From Siphonodentalium dalli (Eukaryota; Mollusca; Scaphopoda; Gadilida; Siphonodentaliidae): 64,000 bases of DNA. Location: NCBI GenBank assembly GCA_032622095.1, contig CP136068.1:137335989-137399988 (forward strand), in the 5' to 3' direction. Position numbers and translations under genes: made by a program. Shown here one piece after another: positions 10,238 to 21,779 of the stretch. The notes under the pieces are model-generated. The model saw nothing but the letters and a program-made list of their open reading frames with translations. It searched no databases and was not told the origin of the DNA. How positions within the stretch are numbered: position 1 is the stretch's first letter; every line of letters begins with the position of its first letter.

Positions 10238-13200
10238 CTGTATAATTATTTCACTGGTAAATAATGTGTAGCTATCGATGTTTGTGATGTCACTCATTTG
10301 AAAGAGTTGTTTTCAGTTACTAATATGCGATCTAATTAATAAATATGATATATACTTAGAGCATATTACGTGGTTGGTTTGATACGAGTCCTGATATCAG
10401 CCTTTGATATCAGCCTTTGATGAGGTTACATCGGGTCTCAGGCTGATGAGGTTACCTCCGGCTGATATCACATAATATCCGTTAATTATTGACTATTCAA
10501 AATGTTCACCATGCCGAATATAAAATCGAAATAAACTAAGTGCTGGAAAATGAGGTACCAAAACTTTCCGAAGCTTGCATGTGCCGAGTGGTGTGTACCC
10601 GTATACAACGCAGATAATTATTTTTTCATAATTTTATTTCCGATACCCATAAATGAATATGTGGATGCCAAGTCGATGGTGCCTTCTATTCATTCTTCGA
10701 ATTATTCATTTTAGCCCAAAGATGCTAACTGCTCGACAACACAGCAAGTTATAATAACTGACATATTCTCCTTAGTCACATAAACACGATCACACTCTAA
10801 TGGATGCAATGAAATACGTGTCAACGTTGTTCAATCATTCATTTCATTAACGAACTCTACATATTGCCTGGATTTCCGCGTACATGCACGTGGACAGTTT
10901 GTGAACTATTCTAGCATGTGAACTCGAACAGTTTGTGGAATATTCTGAATGTTATTATTCCAAAGTGATTATTGTTGATGAAGACACAAATTGCAAACTT
11001 TGCTGCAATGGTATCGGCCACGAGTATCATGTGATGTTGGTCTGCAATAAATTCACTGAATGTGGTGCTAAAATATAGGTAATGCGCAATGTCTGGTTAA
11101 AGCAATAAATAATTCTACTTGAATGCTATTTGGCATCATTTCACCCCACCATATTGTCACAGGTCTTAACGCGCCACTAATCCCAGTGGGAGGACCATCG
11201 TATATCTGCTGCTCCATGATGGTTTTCTGGTGTCTACTTCGACACCCGTGATGCACACTTTTGCAAATTGGCGAGTCGGATTATTTTCCATCGATGACCC
11301 CCTCCACCACCCAGGGCGTTCACGTCCCTGTGTGGACTCATCGAATTGTCGTGTATATTATGCTCCAGCAGGTATGCGAACTTTATCGTGTATACTTAGA
11401 ATAATTCACGCTGATGTTATATACTAATAAATGTAAAATATACCCTTTATGTTATGACAAAAATGACACCCACTGTGGTGAAACTTGAATCATTCTAACG
11501 TGTAAGCTCTAAGCTCCGCGACTTGCGTGAACACAGTCACAACATACATGTAATACTTGACCCACAGAAACGTGACATTGGTATTTTCATTGACGTGATC
11601 GCCTCGTGCCGTTCAGATGGCATGAGCACGATTTTTGACAGGGTTCGCTTGATTCTCACTGGGTACACATGATTTGCTTGACGCGGACATGCACTTGATG
11701 CGATGGGGCCTATTGGTGACGTCAGTTGTCAGTTTATTTTTGGTCACGCTTTATCCTAAACATCACTATTCGAATAAAAAATAATTTCGACTTATATATG
11801 GTCAATATGAATTACATGATTAAGACGTACCAGACTTTGTCAATACGACATAATTATCAAATTCAAACTTATGTGCGTAGTTCATGCGCCCCATCGTCTC
11901 AAGTCAACATTTATACATGTATGTTATGCATGTCGCTATGGCAGAATTCCTGTTTGAATGATGCGAGTATATCAAATAAATAGTCTGTATATAGTAACAG
12001 GCACATGCACTCTGGCTTGGTCTTTATCTTTTTGTTCAATGATTTGTTTTCTGTTATTATGTACGATTCCACACCAACAACGTTGCAATATTCACAGTGA
12101 ATACCTTTGAAATGGGAATTGTCCCGTTTCGGGTATGTGCTGTCGAATATTTTCTTGTTCTCGGGGAAGATTTTCCACTCACAGTTAATGGTTTCATGAC
12201 ATAAGATCCGGGTGGATTTGCCTTTAATGCATATATTAATATTACATATACTATTATATAGTTAAGTACTTGTTAAATGTGCTTTTGTCAAGTATATTAG
12301 TATTTAAATTGGTATATCGCACATACCATATGTATTGGTTTATTGAGATTAAAGTATTGAATTGAGTTGAATTGATTATACATTCCTAACAAAATGTGGA
12401 TATCATTCAGTTAACTTCCAGTCACCCCTCCCGACAACCCAAACATTATATACAGCCGAAATTGCTATGCCCCATGCAGGCACTCCCATGACCGCTACTA
12501 ATGGCATGCTCCGTGTTTTAACTTCCCGAATGACTGGTGCAGTCATTATCGTGGCTGAGTTTGGCCGAGATGTGTGGATTGGCTTATAAATACCAGAACA
12601 TATTTTTAAAAAATTAGCTAGTGTCACGGATACTTTCAAATAAATTTCCAACATCAGTGCCCACAGCGAAAGTTCAGTACATTATAATTTGTCGATAAAA
12701 CAATTGTTTGGAAATAGTCGATTAAACACTGTAACTACGTTATATGCACGGGTTACGGATATCAACACAAGGGTGAACAAGGATGGTGCATTAATTTTCA
12801 ATGAAATAAAAGACCAGCTCAGTTGTGGCTTATTGGTAGAATATATCTGCTAACAATGATTTTATTGACAGCTGTGGAAAGATCCATTATACAACCACCA
12901 ACAGGTTGACATTTCACATCACCCGCTACTGATTATAATTGTAACATTTGTCCACTTTCGGACTCAGGATTCTTGAAAACTAGGCCAATCTGACACGAGG
13001 ACCCTGCTTAATTAGAGATGTTGTTATCGATTTGTTATGAGTAAAGTGATAATGGAACACGTACAGTGACTGATGATGTGAAGCTTGAAGATAACTAGTC
13101 GCCTTATTTAACCTGATTATACACATTTAGCATAATAATGACGTTTGGCAACTCACTGACCGAGTTACGGTTAGGTTTAGGTACTGTGTCATGAAATTAC

Positions 13201-13478
13201 GTGAAGGATCTCATTAAACTGTACGCACGTTCTAGATGTAGCCCTGATGTCCTAACCATCACGACGTATAGGGTATCAATCCTTCGGGTTTTTATAAAAA
13301 AAAGTTCATTTAATCTTATTAAACCTGGGTGAACTATCCTCAAATGACCCATTGCATACACATGTAGAACACCATTGAGCAAGTGTTTCTATATCTGGTA
13401 GATCGTGTTGGGAGAAAATATCACAGCGAACGATTATTCGTGTGAATCGTGTATCATCGTATTCAGTAATCCAGCCCG
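10238..13478. other. no gene recognised
   Basis: No coding gene, RNA gene or strong repeat found. A small set of repeats (gatatcagccttt, twice, and an inverted ggctgatatc) lies at about 10390-10470. Open frames are short and without family resemblance. Confidence 0.4.
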
Positions 13479-13801
13479 TTGTCTCGAAAACCCGCACATT
13501 ATCTGCTAATAATAGAACTTGTTTTAGATAGATAACCTACTTAGGATCGCCAATTTTGAGTCGATAATGTGCTGAAAATGAGAACATTTTAGTCACATTA
13601 TCGACTCATAAATAGGTGCTTCTAAGTAGAGTATGTGCGGAAAATTACACAAATAAGCGAACTCACAACTTTTCAGGTGTACGCCCTTGAACATGTATTT
13701 TACTGTGTCCCGAAATAACGGATATGACTCCATTATCTACTTATTTCAGAATCAATTAATCACATTATATACCTATTTCACTTCATATGTCAACTAAGTG
13801 T
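13479..13801. repeat. Short inverted-repeat (MITE-like) element, copy 2
   Basis: Second member of the family at 2179-2503, with matching blocks in the same order. A clear internal hairpin, GAGTCGATAATGTG ... CACATTATCGACTC, lies at about 13559-13608. Right border approximate. Confidence 0.5.
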
Positions 13802-14227
13802 CTATTGGTGCGAGGTCATTTTGAGTAATCATATTCGTTGTTGTTTTTTTTTGTCGAATCGAATTTTACCATACATGGAATCAACGATTACAAATAGCTA
13901 AACGTAGTCGTAACTCTGTCCGCGAGTTTCTAAACATCCTCAATGAACTACTGTTGATAAGAATGACGAATAGCCAATAGTAATAGTAATTTGTTAGGAT
14001 GATTCATAACCTTTTCGCAGAATTGAGAACTGTCAGTCCGTTTGAGTGAGAAAAGCGTGCAGTTCAAATGTCTTGCCACCCCAATAAGGTGGTTCTGATT
14101 GCCGTGTGTATTGTGTAGTTAATTTTGTGTTGTTAATTATAGTAATTATGTTAGTTATCTTAATTATGTTGTCAGGTAATAATCAGAGGTATGCTCGATG
14201 GTTACATGTACCAATCGATCGATTTAA

Positions 14228-14332
14228 CCCTTCCATGACTGGAGCTTCCTGACATTTTGCAAAAAACCCTGTGTCAATGCACTGGCACATGATCTTTGAC
14301 GCTGCATCAGCGCAGCTCCCGTCATGAAAGGG
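14228..14332. mobile_element. Small TTAA MITE, 105 bp
   Basis: TTAA on both sides (14224-14227 and 14333-14336). Terminal inverted repeats are CCCTTCCATGACTGGAGCT and, from the other end, CCCTTTCATGACGGGAGCT. The termini differ from those of the 357-391-bp family, so this is a distinct TTAA-target MITE. Confidence 0.7.
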
Positions 14333-15105
14333 TTAATATGAAAAAGAGTTCAGAGAATGTGATGTAGATGTTTCTGCCAAATATTCCGTCTGGAACACAA
14401 TGTTCAATTCGTCAGTGTATTTTGATTTGTTGGTTGTTTGCTTTATTTCTTAAGACATATCTTGACTTGCTGTGAACATAGTGTCTATCCGTCTTCCCGC
14501 TTAGTTTTAGTCTCGTGCTTTACAACGACGAACTATTTTATTCGACCCTAAGAGATAAAAATTAAGGACATACGGCGATTAAAATTTGAGGACACTAATC
14601 AACTCCCACATTGGGGACCAGATAAACGATCTCGAATGTATTGCTATATATTGTGAGTTTTGTTGATTGACTGATTGATTGAGGGTTTAGTCGCTAGGCT
14701 ATATCATGACAGAACAGAATCAGGTATCAAAAAGATCGGAGCGAAGCAACTGTGTAGATAAATGAGACAGTGGATTAGATTGAACAATGCAATGCTGAGC
14801 TGTGTACACAAAAAGCTCCCAAGAGGAATGTTTCCACTTGGAACTGACTAGAGTGCAATCATACCATAAGAATTATAACAGAAGTACAAGAATAAACAAT
14901 AAATAGCAAATAAATAACACGAAATTATCAAGGGGCCACATCGAAATATGTAAAATAGTTTTTAAAATCAGACTTTGCAGTGATAAGGTATTTATATATT
15001 TTATGAATCGTGCATGGACCTTTATCAATGCGTCAAGCTGAATGTCATCCTTCACCCAACCGACAGCCTCGATCCACAAACACTGTTTCTTGTCTTTGAT
15101 AGTTA

Positions 15106-15775
15106 ACCTTTTACATCATTGAATCTTGAATTCATAGTCCCAAATGGGACATGAACGATCCATTGCAGCATATGAATATTGACAGTTTGAACATTTCTTA
15201 AGATTCGTACAATCCCTATGATCATGACCAGAAATTGAACATCGTGCACATATAGTTTCTTTATTTTTACATTGTTCCTGGTCATGGCCATACCCCTGAC
15301 ATTTAAAACATCGTAATTGGTTTGTACATATGTACTTAAATCCATCTTCATATCAACCTTCAATGTCGGTGGATGTTCGCACCGATTGAATGTCAGAATA
15401 TAACTGTTCAACGGAACTTTTTGACAATCAACTGTCTTCGTAAATTTATGGACGCCTGTAACTCGCTGTGGTACTATCTCAGCCAATATCTGACTCAGAA
15501 GAATCAGCTATATCGCGAGTTCTCAATCTTCGGACTTCTATAATGCCCTGTGGTGTGAACTCAAGACAATATATCTGACCCCGAATACTCTGATAATAAT
15601 AACACAGCTCTGCTACTGTTCAATATCTTGTGAGGAGTAATCAACACTGGCGTCTGTGCAATTGATGTTAATTGCACAAGAGCGTCAGCTTGAAATTTTC
15701 TTTAACATTCCATCAGAAGAGAGCCACTGAATGGCCCAGTCCTGATCGGTTTGACATATAAAATTGTACGGCTAT
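15106..15775 (-). pseudogene. LINE ORF1 (gag-like, zinc-knuckle) remnant
   Basis: In the best minus-strand frames (several frame changes) this encodes CFKCQGYGHDQEQC and CARCSISGHDHRDC, two CX2CX4HX4C zinc knuckles. A third, degraded knuckle follows (C-x2-C ... M-D-R-S-C-P-I-W) in which the histidine is replaced. The order of three knuckles followed by SCPIW is the signature of the nucleic-acid-binding ORF1 of Jockey-superfamily LINEs. Upstream, phrases such as ALVQLTSIAQTPVLITPHK also fit the N-terminal half of such ORF1 proteins. The role would be RNA binding in the retrotransposition particle. The reverse transcriptase that should follow is absent; the adjacent LINE at 16797 is on the opposite strand, so they are separate insertions. 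Confidence 0.7.
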
Positions 15776-16199
15776 GCTTTGGAGCGTTTTATCAATCACA
15801 AATACATAAGTTCTCTTGACAATTGGATCAAAATCAAGTACGAAGTACTGAGGATATACAACAGCATCAGTGGAACTTGGCGGGTGGTCATTCTTACTTT
15901 TTTGTTTGCTATATGAAAAGCAAATAATCGACAACTAGCCCAGCAGCCGCCTCGGATTACCCGTCGAATTATGGGTGGGCCAAAGATTGGTACATAGCTG
16001 AAGCGTGATCCATCTAGCCACTGCATATAACAGCTCCCCCGGTGCATCGCCACAGTGAGACAGGCGTCAACAGTACAACATTGAAACATTTAACAGTGGA
16101 AATGCAAATAGATATGACACGAAAGAAACATACACGAAATACAAAAGACACAACTAGACATCAGAAACATAATATAACATATGGGAGAAATATAATCTG

Positions 16200-16500
16200 A
16201 AACACTGTGGATAGGCGCGACAAGCCGATTGATTGAGCCGGGTTAACGCAACACCCGTCTTGAAGAGATTTAGGACAAAAGAAGACCACGAGCTAAGCCG
16301 TATCCGCAGTTCGATTCCTCGCGTGATACGGCCGCCTAATACCTCCATGACTCCTTCACCACACCTCACGGGATGCACCTCACGGCAAACAGGGTGCTAC
16401 ATTAGGGGATTCATACCCCTCGCAGTGGGGCGGTAGGCATATTCTACCCGGGCCCAGACTGGGTCATCCGGCACATACATTAAATCATACGCTCCTTTAC
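16200..16500. other. GC-richer stretch with tRNA-arm-like phrases, unresolved
   Basis: Contains 'gttcgattcctcgcg' and 'attcatacccctcgcagtgggg', which look like T-arm halves of a tRNA-derived repeat, in a locally GC-rich segment. I could not fold a complete tRNA or define repeat borders, so no RNA gene is called. Confidence 0.25.
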
Positions 16501-16796
16501 GCGCGCACACTTGCACACTCACCATACATCAACATCCATTAAAAATCTATAAACAGGCGACCCGGCGATGTTGTTTATTGCAATCATGATATAAAAACAA
16601 AAGCATATGCAATTATTTCAAAGCTCGTGACACATCGTGTCATACCCAAAATATAATAACGAAGAATAATGCAGCCACACGCATTTAAGCCCCAAATGAA
16701 TATAAATGTCCGTATGTGGTCTAGCTAAGTGAAACAGGAAGTAATCAGCTGGAAATATACCACATTATTATATACACATTATATACGCAGTTCATA

Positions 16797-17938
16797 ATTC
16801 ACTATTGATCATGAAATATTGTTGAAGAGACTCGAATGCAGACTTTGTGTGACCGGTATGGCGTTGGAATGGTTCAGATCCTATCTCGATGGTCGTACGT
16901 TGAGTGTCACGGTGAACGGCTCACATTCTGATGTTTTTACGCTGAAATATGGGGTACCACAGGGTTTATTCTAGGTCCCTTGCTCTACGTGATTTATGTT
17001 TTACCACTTGGGGACATCATTCGTAATCACCGACTACAGTTCCACTTTTATGCGGACGATACGCAACTGTATGTTCATTTTAAGCCAGATTTCGAACAAC
17101 CCGCCAGAGAAGCAATCGAACTGTGTGTAGTAGATATCAAATCGTGGATGACTGGACTCTTTCTTAAGTTAAATTCCGACAAAACGGAACTCATATATAT
17201 TGGTTCGCCCCAACAACTGCTGAAGGCGACAACATGTAATATTCTTCTTGAATAGAGTGTTGTCTCCAAGTCAACCACTGTTCGCAATCTGGGATATCAA
17301 ATTGATGAGAACCTGTCTGCGGATGCGCATGTGACACATATGTGCAGACTCTCATATCACCATCTGAGAAATATAAGCAGGGTGCGAAACGTGATTGACA
17401 TGGAGACGACAAAACAACTTGTCAATGCATTTGTAACAAGCCGCGTCGATTATTGTAATGCCCTGCTCCTTGGCTGCAACAACTCTTTGTTGCACAAGCT
17501 CCAGGTCATTCAAAATTGTGCGGCTAGGCTTGTTCAAAAACCAAATAAATTGACCATATAACTCCTATACTGTATAACTGCATTGGCTTCCGATCGAGGA
17601 AAGAGTTCATTTCAAAACAATATTAATCGTAACTTGTTGATACATACTCCTGGTAATCTAAAAACATGCGGCGACCGCGCTTTTTTCCGTGGACGGAAAA
17701 AGGCTCTGGAATTTATTGCCTGACCACCTTAAAGCTTCGCAACCCATTGATCAATTTAAATCAGCTTTAAAGTGTCACGTGTTCAAAAGGGCATTCGGTC
17801 ACACACAGCTCTATGTATTATGTTTGCATGTTAACATGCTATTTGTATGATATATATTATTTGTGTGTAAAGCCCGAGAGCACATATCGTGGATCCGTGG
17901 CTATAAACTGTATTATTATTATTATTATGTTATGGCGA
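16797..17938 (+). mobile_element. 5'-truncated L2/CR1-like LINE (reverse transcriptase 3' half)
   Basis: Begins inside the reverse-transcriptase domain (D-H-E-I-L-L-K-R-L..., then W-F-R-S-Y-L-D-G-R), continues through a G-V-P-Q-G box and Y-A-D-D-T-Q-L-Y (catalytic YADD, about 17051-17075), and then the thumb region (DIKSWM...LKLNSDKTE; SRVDYCNALL). There is a frameshift in the PQGS box (16964-16967), an in-frame stop at 17253-17255 and further decay. The tail 'gtgtaaagcccgagagca ... ctataaactg' followed by (ATT)n at 17918-17938 resembles the well-known 3' end of L2-type LINEs. 5' truncation and a simple-repeat tail are as expected of target-primed insertion. Confidence 0.85.
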
Positions 17939-18839
17939 AATATGACCTAAATCTAACCTCAGCCCACAATGCTGATAAGCAGGCATGACATGAAACTTCT
18001 CAAATATAAAACATTATTAAATTGTGTTTTCTTTATAAATGAAACTAATTTTGAAATTTCTTGAATCAAGACATTAAGTATCCCCTCAGGATCTCCATAT
18101 ATGATGTTGTGGATATATTAACTGCACTTTTGAAAATGTTCTATCTTATAAAAGATCTTTGTAGCAGAACACAATGAAATTTTACATAATTTGAATGGTA
18201 CAACAGTATAGTAACGAGTGTTATAATTTACCATCTAGTTGACTTTTATATTAAATACGGTGTCACAATAATCGCTTGTACACAGTTTATAACAGAAACT
18301 CCAGACATATTATGAAAAGATCCATTGTGAAATATCAGGAAAGTTTAGCTAAACGTGCATGCTGTTGAGCCTTAAATTACCATTGGTACAACAATCCTGA
18401 TAAATTCTTGGAAGATATTGATAGTTATATATGTGTGTTCATTCGAAACTATTCGCACAAAGTATAGCAAAGAAGACATTTTCATTTATCTATACATATG
18501 TGTCAATCGAAACAATTGGTAAAAACCTTGTCAAGCGATGCAAAAACTTAGAAGAAATATGTTATCATTGATGAGTAGTTATAATAAATATTCAACTAAT
18601 AAGTATGGGCCGTTTGTTGAAGTTATTATCTAAACATTTCCCTCAACTAGTAGGGTCCCTTCTGCACTTTTATTTATATGTCGTCTGCTTCTATCATCTT
18701 AACATCACTCCAAATCAATAATAGACCATTCCGATTGTTTAATTGACTGGGATAATCCATTTGGTGTAGAAAGTGTTCAATACGTTGGTACCAGTAGCAT
18801 AGCATTCTGCAACTGTTTGCTGTACATAATCCTAATACG
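17939..18839. other. no gene recognised
   Basis: AT-rich stretch with no open frame of note and no repeat I can define. It ends where homology to the receptor 5' flanks begins. Confidence 0.4.
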
Positions 18840-19132
18840 AGATGTTTCTCGTATGTTCAGGATTCAAACCGACACATGGCTTTAAGTTTGGCGTCAGACT
18901 CTATGACTCGAATGAACTACATTTAGATAGTCGACACAGTAGTGCGGTAACACAAATGTACCAACAATCAATTACCCATTACCAGCAGTTGTTGCAAATG
19001 TTTTACTGCATTGGGATATCTAGTTTTGTACAAAAATGCAAATGACAATGTAGTCAGACAACCAGCATTGATTTCGGTTCGAGACCACACAATCGTACGA
19101 ACTACATATTGCGAAGGAGGGACTTCCCTTAA

Positions 19133-19510
19133 CCCTTTACCCAACAGAACGGCCCTGTGCCAATGCATTCTCTTATATATGCGAGTCGACCATAGGTCGC
19201 CTCGCATATATAAGAGAATGCATTGGCTTAACACATTAATAATTATAAAATTGTTAAAGAATGTAAGAAAAAATGTTAAAGATTTTTTTTAGGCCAATGC
19301 ATTCTCTTATATATGCGAGGCGACCTATGGTCGACTCGCATATATAATAGAATGCATTGGCACAGGGCATAACTGTAACTATCACAATGTGGTCAAGGAG
19401 CCGGTTCCAATGATATCCATATTTGTATGGTTCTATTGAGACAGACCGAAGATATTTTAGGCTGTTGAAGCTTTATTTGGCCGGTTTTGGCCGGTTTGTT
19501 GGGTAAAGGG
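19133..19510 (+). mobile_element. TTAA-type palindromic MITE, copy 2, with empty sites
   Basis: TTAA at 19129-19132 and 19511-19514; ends CCCTTTACCCAACA / TGTTGGGTAAAGGG. The paralogous flanks read 'acttcccttaacaggacatt' at 41421-41440 and 'acttccttaacaggacatt' at about 63094-63112, with no element, which proves the insertion and its TTAA duplication. Two inverted ~70-bp palindromes lie at about 19158-19228 and 19293-19363. Confidence 0.92.
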
Positions 19511-19533
19511 TTAACAGGACATTTAGATACACA

Positions 19534-19593
19534 ATGCAGCGCCCATAGTGTGGGTCTTGTAAAGGTGACTACCATTACAATCAATGTTCATGA
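19534..19593 (+). pseudogene. Broken copy of a 19-codon Cys-rich small ORF
   Basis: Aligns base for base, start to stop, with the small ORFs at 41451-41510 and 63131-63190, but the fifth codon is TAG. See those entries. Confidence 0.3.
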
Positions 19594-19873
19594 TTGTGGT
19601 TGCATGGCTGCTAGGTGATAGATGACAAAGTCAGTGGCTTATGTTTACACACACATGGCGCATCGGTTGTCAAATATTACATTTAAGCTCTTCTCGTCCT
19701 GACAGTGTTGCACCCTGTGATATTCGCTTGAATCAACATTGAGTTTCATTTATTAATTGTCCACGCATGCGACTCGTAGTTCTATACCGACAGTGTGCCT
19801 TCTTGATCGAAGTTACTGGATCGTGTGCCTACCACAACATGTAATTACCTTTAGAGACAGGCCAATGGACACA

Positions 19874-19905
19874 TTTTGAATGGGGATATCCGCGCAAATA
19901 TCTGA
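19874..19905 (+). promoter_or_regulatory. Conserved receptor-proximal upstream block, copy 2
   Basis: The block 'ttttgaatggggatatccgc' followed by 'gcaaatatctg' lies about 55 bp before the start codon. It is nearly identical to the block at 63511 and close to that at 41840. Promoter or 5' untranslated function is inference from conservation and position. Confidence 0.35.
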
Positions 19906-19959
19906 CACAAAAGCTGTACAACTATATCAACTATCTTATCTATCTGGACGGCCGTTAAT

Positions 19960-21012
19960 ATGATGGCGAATGATTCATACAACTTCGAAACTGAATCGCC
20001 TGTTGTGATTATCTCATTGCCAACGCTTGGGGCAATCATAACGTTAACGAACTGTGGCGTCCGCGAAATTCTGCTTACGGACCGAGAGATAAGGCAAGAT
20101 ATGTACAGTGCTATTCTACTCAGCCTCAGCGTATGTGACCTTCTAGTCGGATTGTCGTTATTGTTCTATTCTTTGGCATCGCATGTCGACATGTTGAGAA
20201 ACGTGATAGCGTGCGTGAGTTCGCTAATCCTTTTGATTTCGAATATATGCCTCTCTAATGTCCAGATATGTTACATTTGCATCGTGCGCCTTGTAGCAGT
20301 AACTCACCCCCACTCCTTCCGTTCCGTCTTCTCCCTGAAGAGACACTGCATATATACTGCAGTTCTCAGTTTAACAATTTACGTTATATTCAGCATATCC
20401 ACTATATTGTTGGTTGGAAGCCCAGAAGAAATGGAAATTAAGTGCCAAACACATACTGCATTCAAACCGGTCGAGGGCATGTTCATGCTCATTGCAATCG
20501 TTCTACTATCTACATACACTGTTACCATTGTTTGTTACGTACACCTGATTCGAACATCGCGAAGACATATATCACCAACACCAGCTTCATCTAGTGTTGC
20601 CGATCCATCTGTTGTAAGTCGAAGCAATCCAGGCACGGACACAATGGCTAAATCCGGCCTGAAACCACCTAACCAACGCGCAGCGGCGAGCAGAATTAAA
20701 ACGAGTACGTCGGAATATCGTTCGAGACAAGGCGACAGTTTCGACCAAGTGCGAACGGGGACAAGACGCGAACAAGTTGGAGAAACTGTGAAGACTCTTG
20801 GAGTAATCATTGGAGTGATGACTCTTCTAGTTGTCCCGCCCTCTCTATCTCTTTTAGTCGGGGGGATGGTGACCTTATCGCTGTCTCTCCGTACAGCTAT
20901 GACTGTTGTCACGTGTCTCAATTCGTTACTGAACCCATTTGTTTACGCGCTTACAATGAAAACGTTTCAAGCTGCACTGAGGCGAGGCTTCAAATGCGGA
21001 ATAAGAACTTGA
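19960..21012 (+). CDS. Rhodopsin-class (class A) GPCR, intronless, 350 aa
   Basis: Complete single-exon seven-transmembrane receptor. Short extracellular N-terminus with an N-D-S glycosylation sequon; Asn31 in TM1; C-D-L-L-V-G-L-S in TM2 with the conserved Asp60; Cys85 at the top of TM3, likely disulphide-bonded to the Cys in loop 2 (E-I-K-C). The usual DRY is I-V-R-L, keeping only the arginine. Intracellular loop 3 is long, basic and Ser/Thr-rich (about 200-275). TM6 keeps its proline (L-L-V-V-P-P-S) but lacks the CWxP tryptophan; TM7 has N-S-L-L-N-P-F-V-Y (NPxxY). Ends KCGIRT. Odd point: TM1 reads N-C-G-V-R-E-I-L-L, placing Arg-Glu where the other copies have Leu-Ala. Ligand unknown; clustered intronless receptors of this kind are often lineage-specific, possibly chemosensory. 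Either of two consecutive ATGs could start it. Confidence 0.9.
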   Translation: MMANDSYNFETESPVVIISLPTLGAIITLTNCGVREILLTDREIRQDMYSAILLSLSVCDLLVGLSLLFYSLASHVDMLRNVIACVSSLILLISNICLSNVQICYICIVRLVAVTHPHSFRSVFSLKRHCIYTAVLSLTIYVIFSISTILLVGSPEEMEIKCQTHTAFKPVEGMFMLIAIVLLSTYTVTIVCYVHLIRTSRRHISPTPASSSVADPSVVSRSNPGTDTMAKSGLKPPNQRAAASRIKTSTSEYRSRQGDSFDQVRTGTRREQVGETVKTLGVIIGVMTLLVVPPSLSLLVGGMVTLSLSLRTAMTVVTCLNSLLNPFVYALTMKTFQAALRRGFKCGIRT

Positions 21013-21770
21013 GGCGGAGAGATGACTTTCATGGCAAAGATTTCAAAAAGTAAACGTTCCATGAACAATGCTACACCCGCGAACAATTGGATTCATTTTG
21101 CAGAACAAGTTACGGTTTGTGCACTATTTCACATGTGGGCAAAAGATGAAGATAACGTTCCTAACATAATCAATATACTTGAACCAACAAAATAGTGTGT
21201 GTAGTATCGTTTCAAATGCGGAACAAGTATTTAGTCAGGCAATCATATGGATTAGGTTGCTGTGGACTGTTTAGGAAACTTATTTTATTGTGTAGTCATC
21301 CGGGAATGATACGTCTACAGATTCTGTAAAATTTGTTGCGCACTGTTCTTTTGTGATATGTCATCACGTGGATGTCACACGTGCTTGCTAAAAACCAGTT
21401 CCTAGTATGTGTCTTGTGCTGTTGGTACCGATGTTATCAGTTTAAATGGCCCCACGTGGGCCCAGGTGAAATAGCGTGCGCGCAGCCCATTGCGATTGAT
21501 AGTAATTCCCTAATGTGGCACCATTTTAAGGTGGATGAATCTCGTGTGGTATTTCCGAAATAATCTGCAATTTCATTGGAATACTTTTTACCCCAGGTGG
21601 AGTTCAACGGGAAACGAACGATAACACTCCTGACATTGTATCAACTTTATCGAGCTTTGCATGCGACCGAGGTTGGTTTATTCGTTTTATAATTATTATT
21701 TTACAATAAAAGGTTTGAGGTATGCGGTATATATTGCCGTAATGAAGGTTTTACGTTAAATTGTACAGTA
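21013..21770. other. 3' flank of receptor 2, no gene recognised
   Basis: Phrases such as 'cgtttcaaatgcggaacaag' at 21209-21228 repeat the receptor C-terminal codons, so a small piece of a receptor 3' end seems duplicated here. Nothing else recognised. Confidence 0.4.
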
Positions 21771-21779
21771 AAACAGTTT

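Larger units (their letters stand above)
18840..19959 (+). repeat. Duplicated 5' flank of receptor 2
   Basis: Diverged homologue of 40985-41883 and 62690-63587. Shared blocks include 'cagattcaaa/ggcttcaaa', 'gacaaccagcattgatttcggtt', 'gaccacacaatc', 'actacatattgcgaag' and 'gactaccat'. The MITE at 19133-19510 is an added insertion. The flank is non-coding in my reading and supports tandem duplication of gene plus upstream region. Confidence 0.75.
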
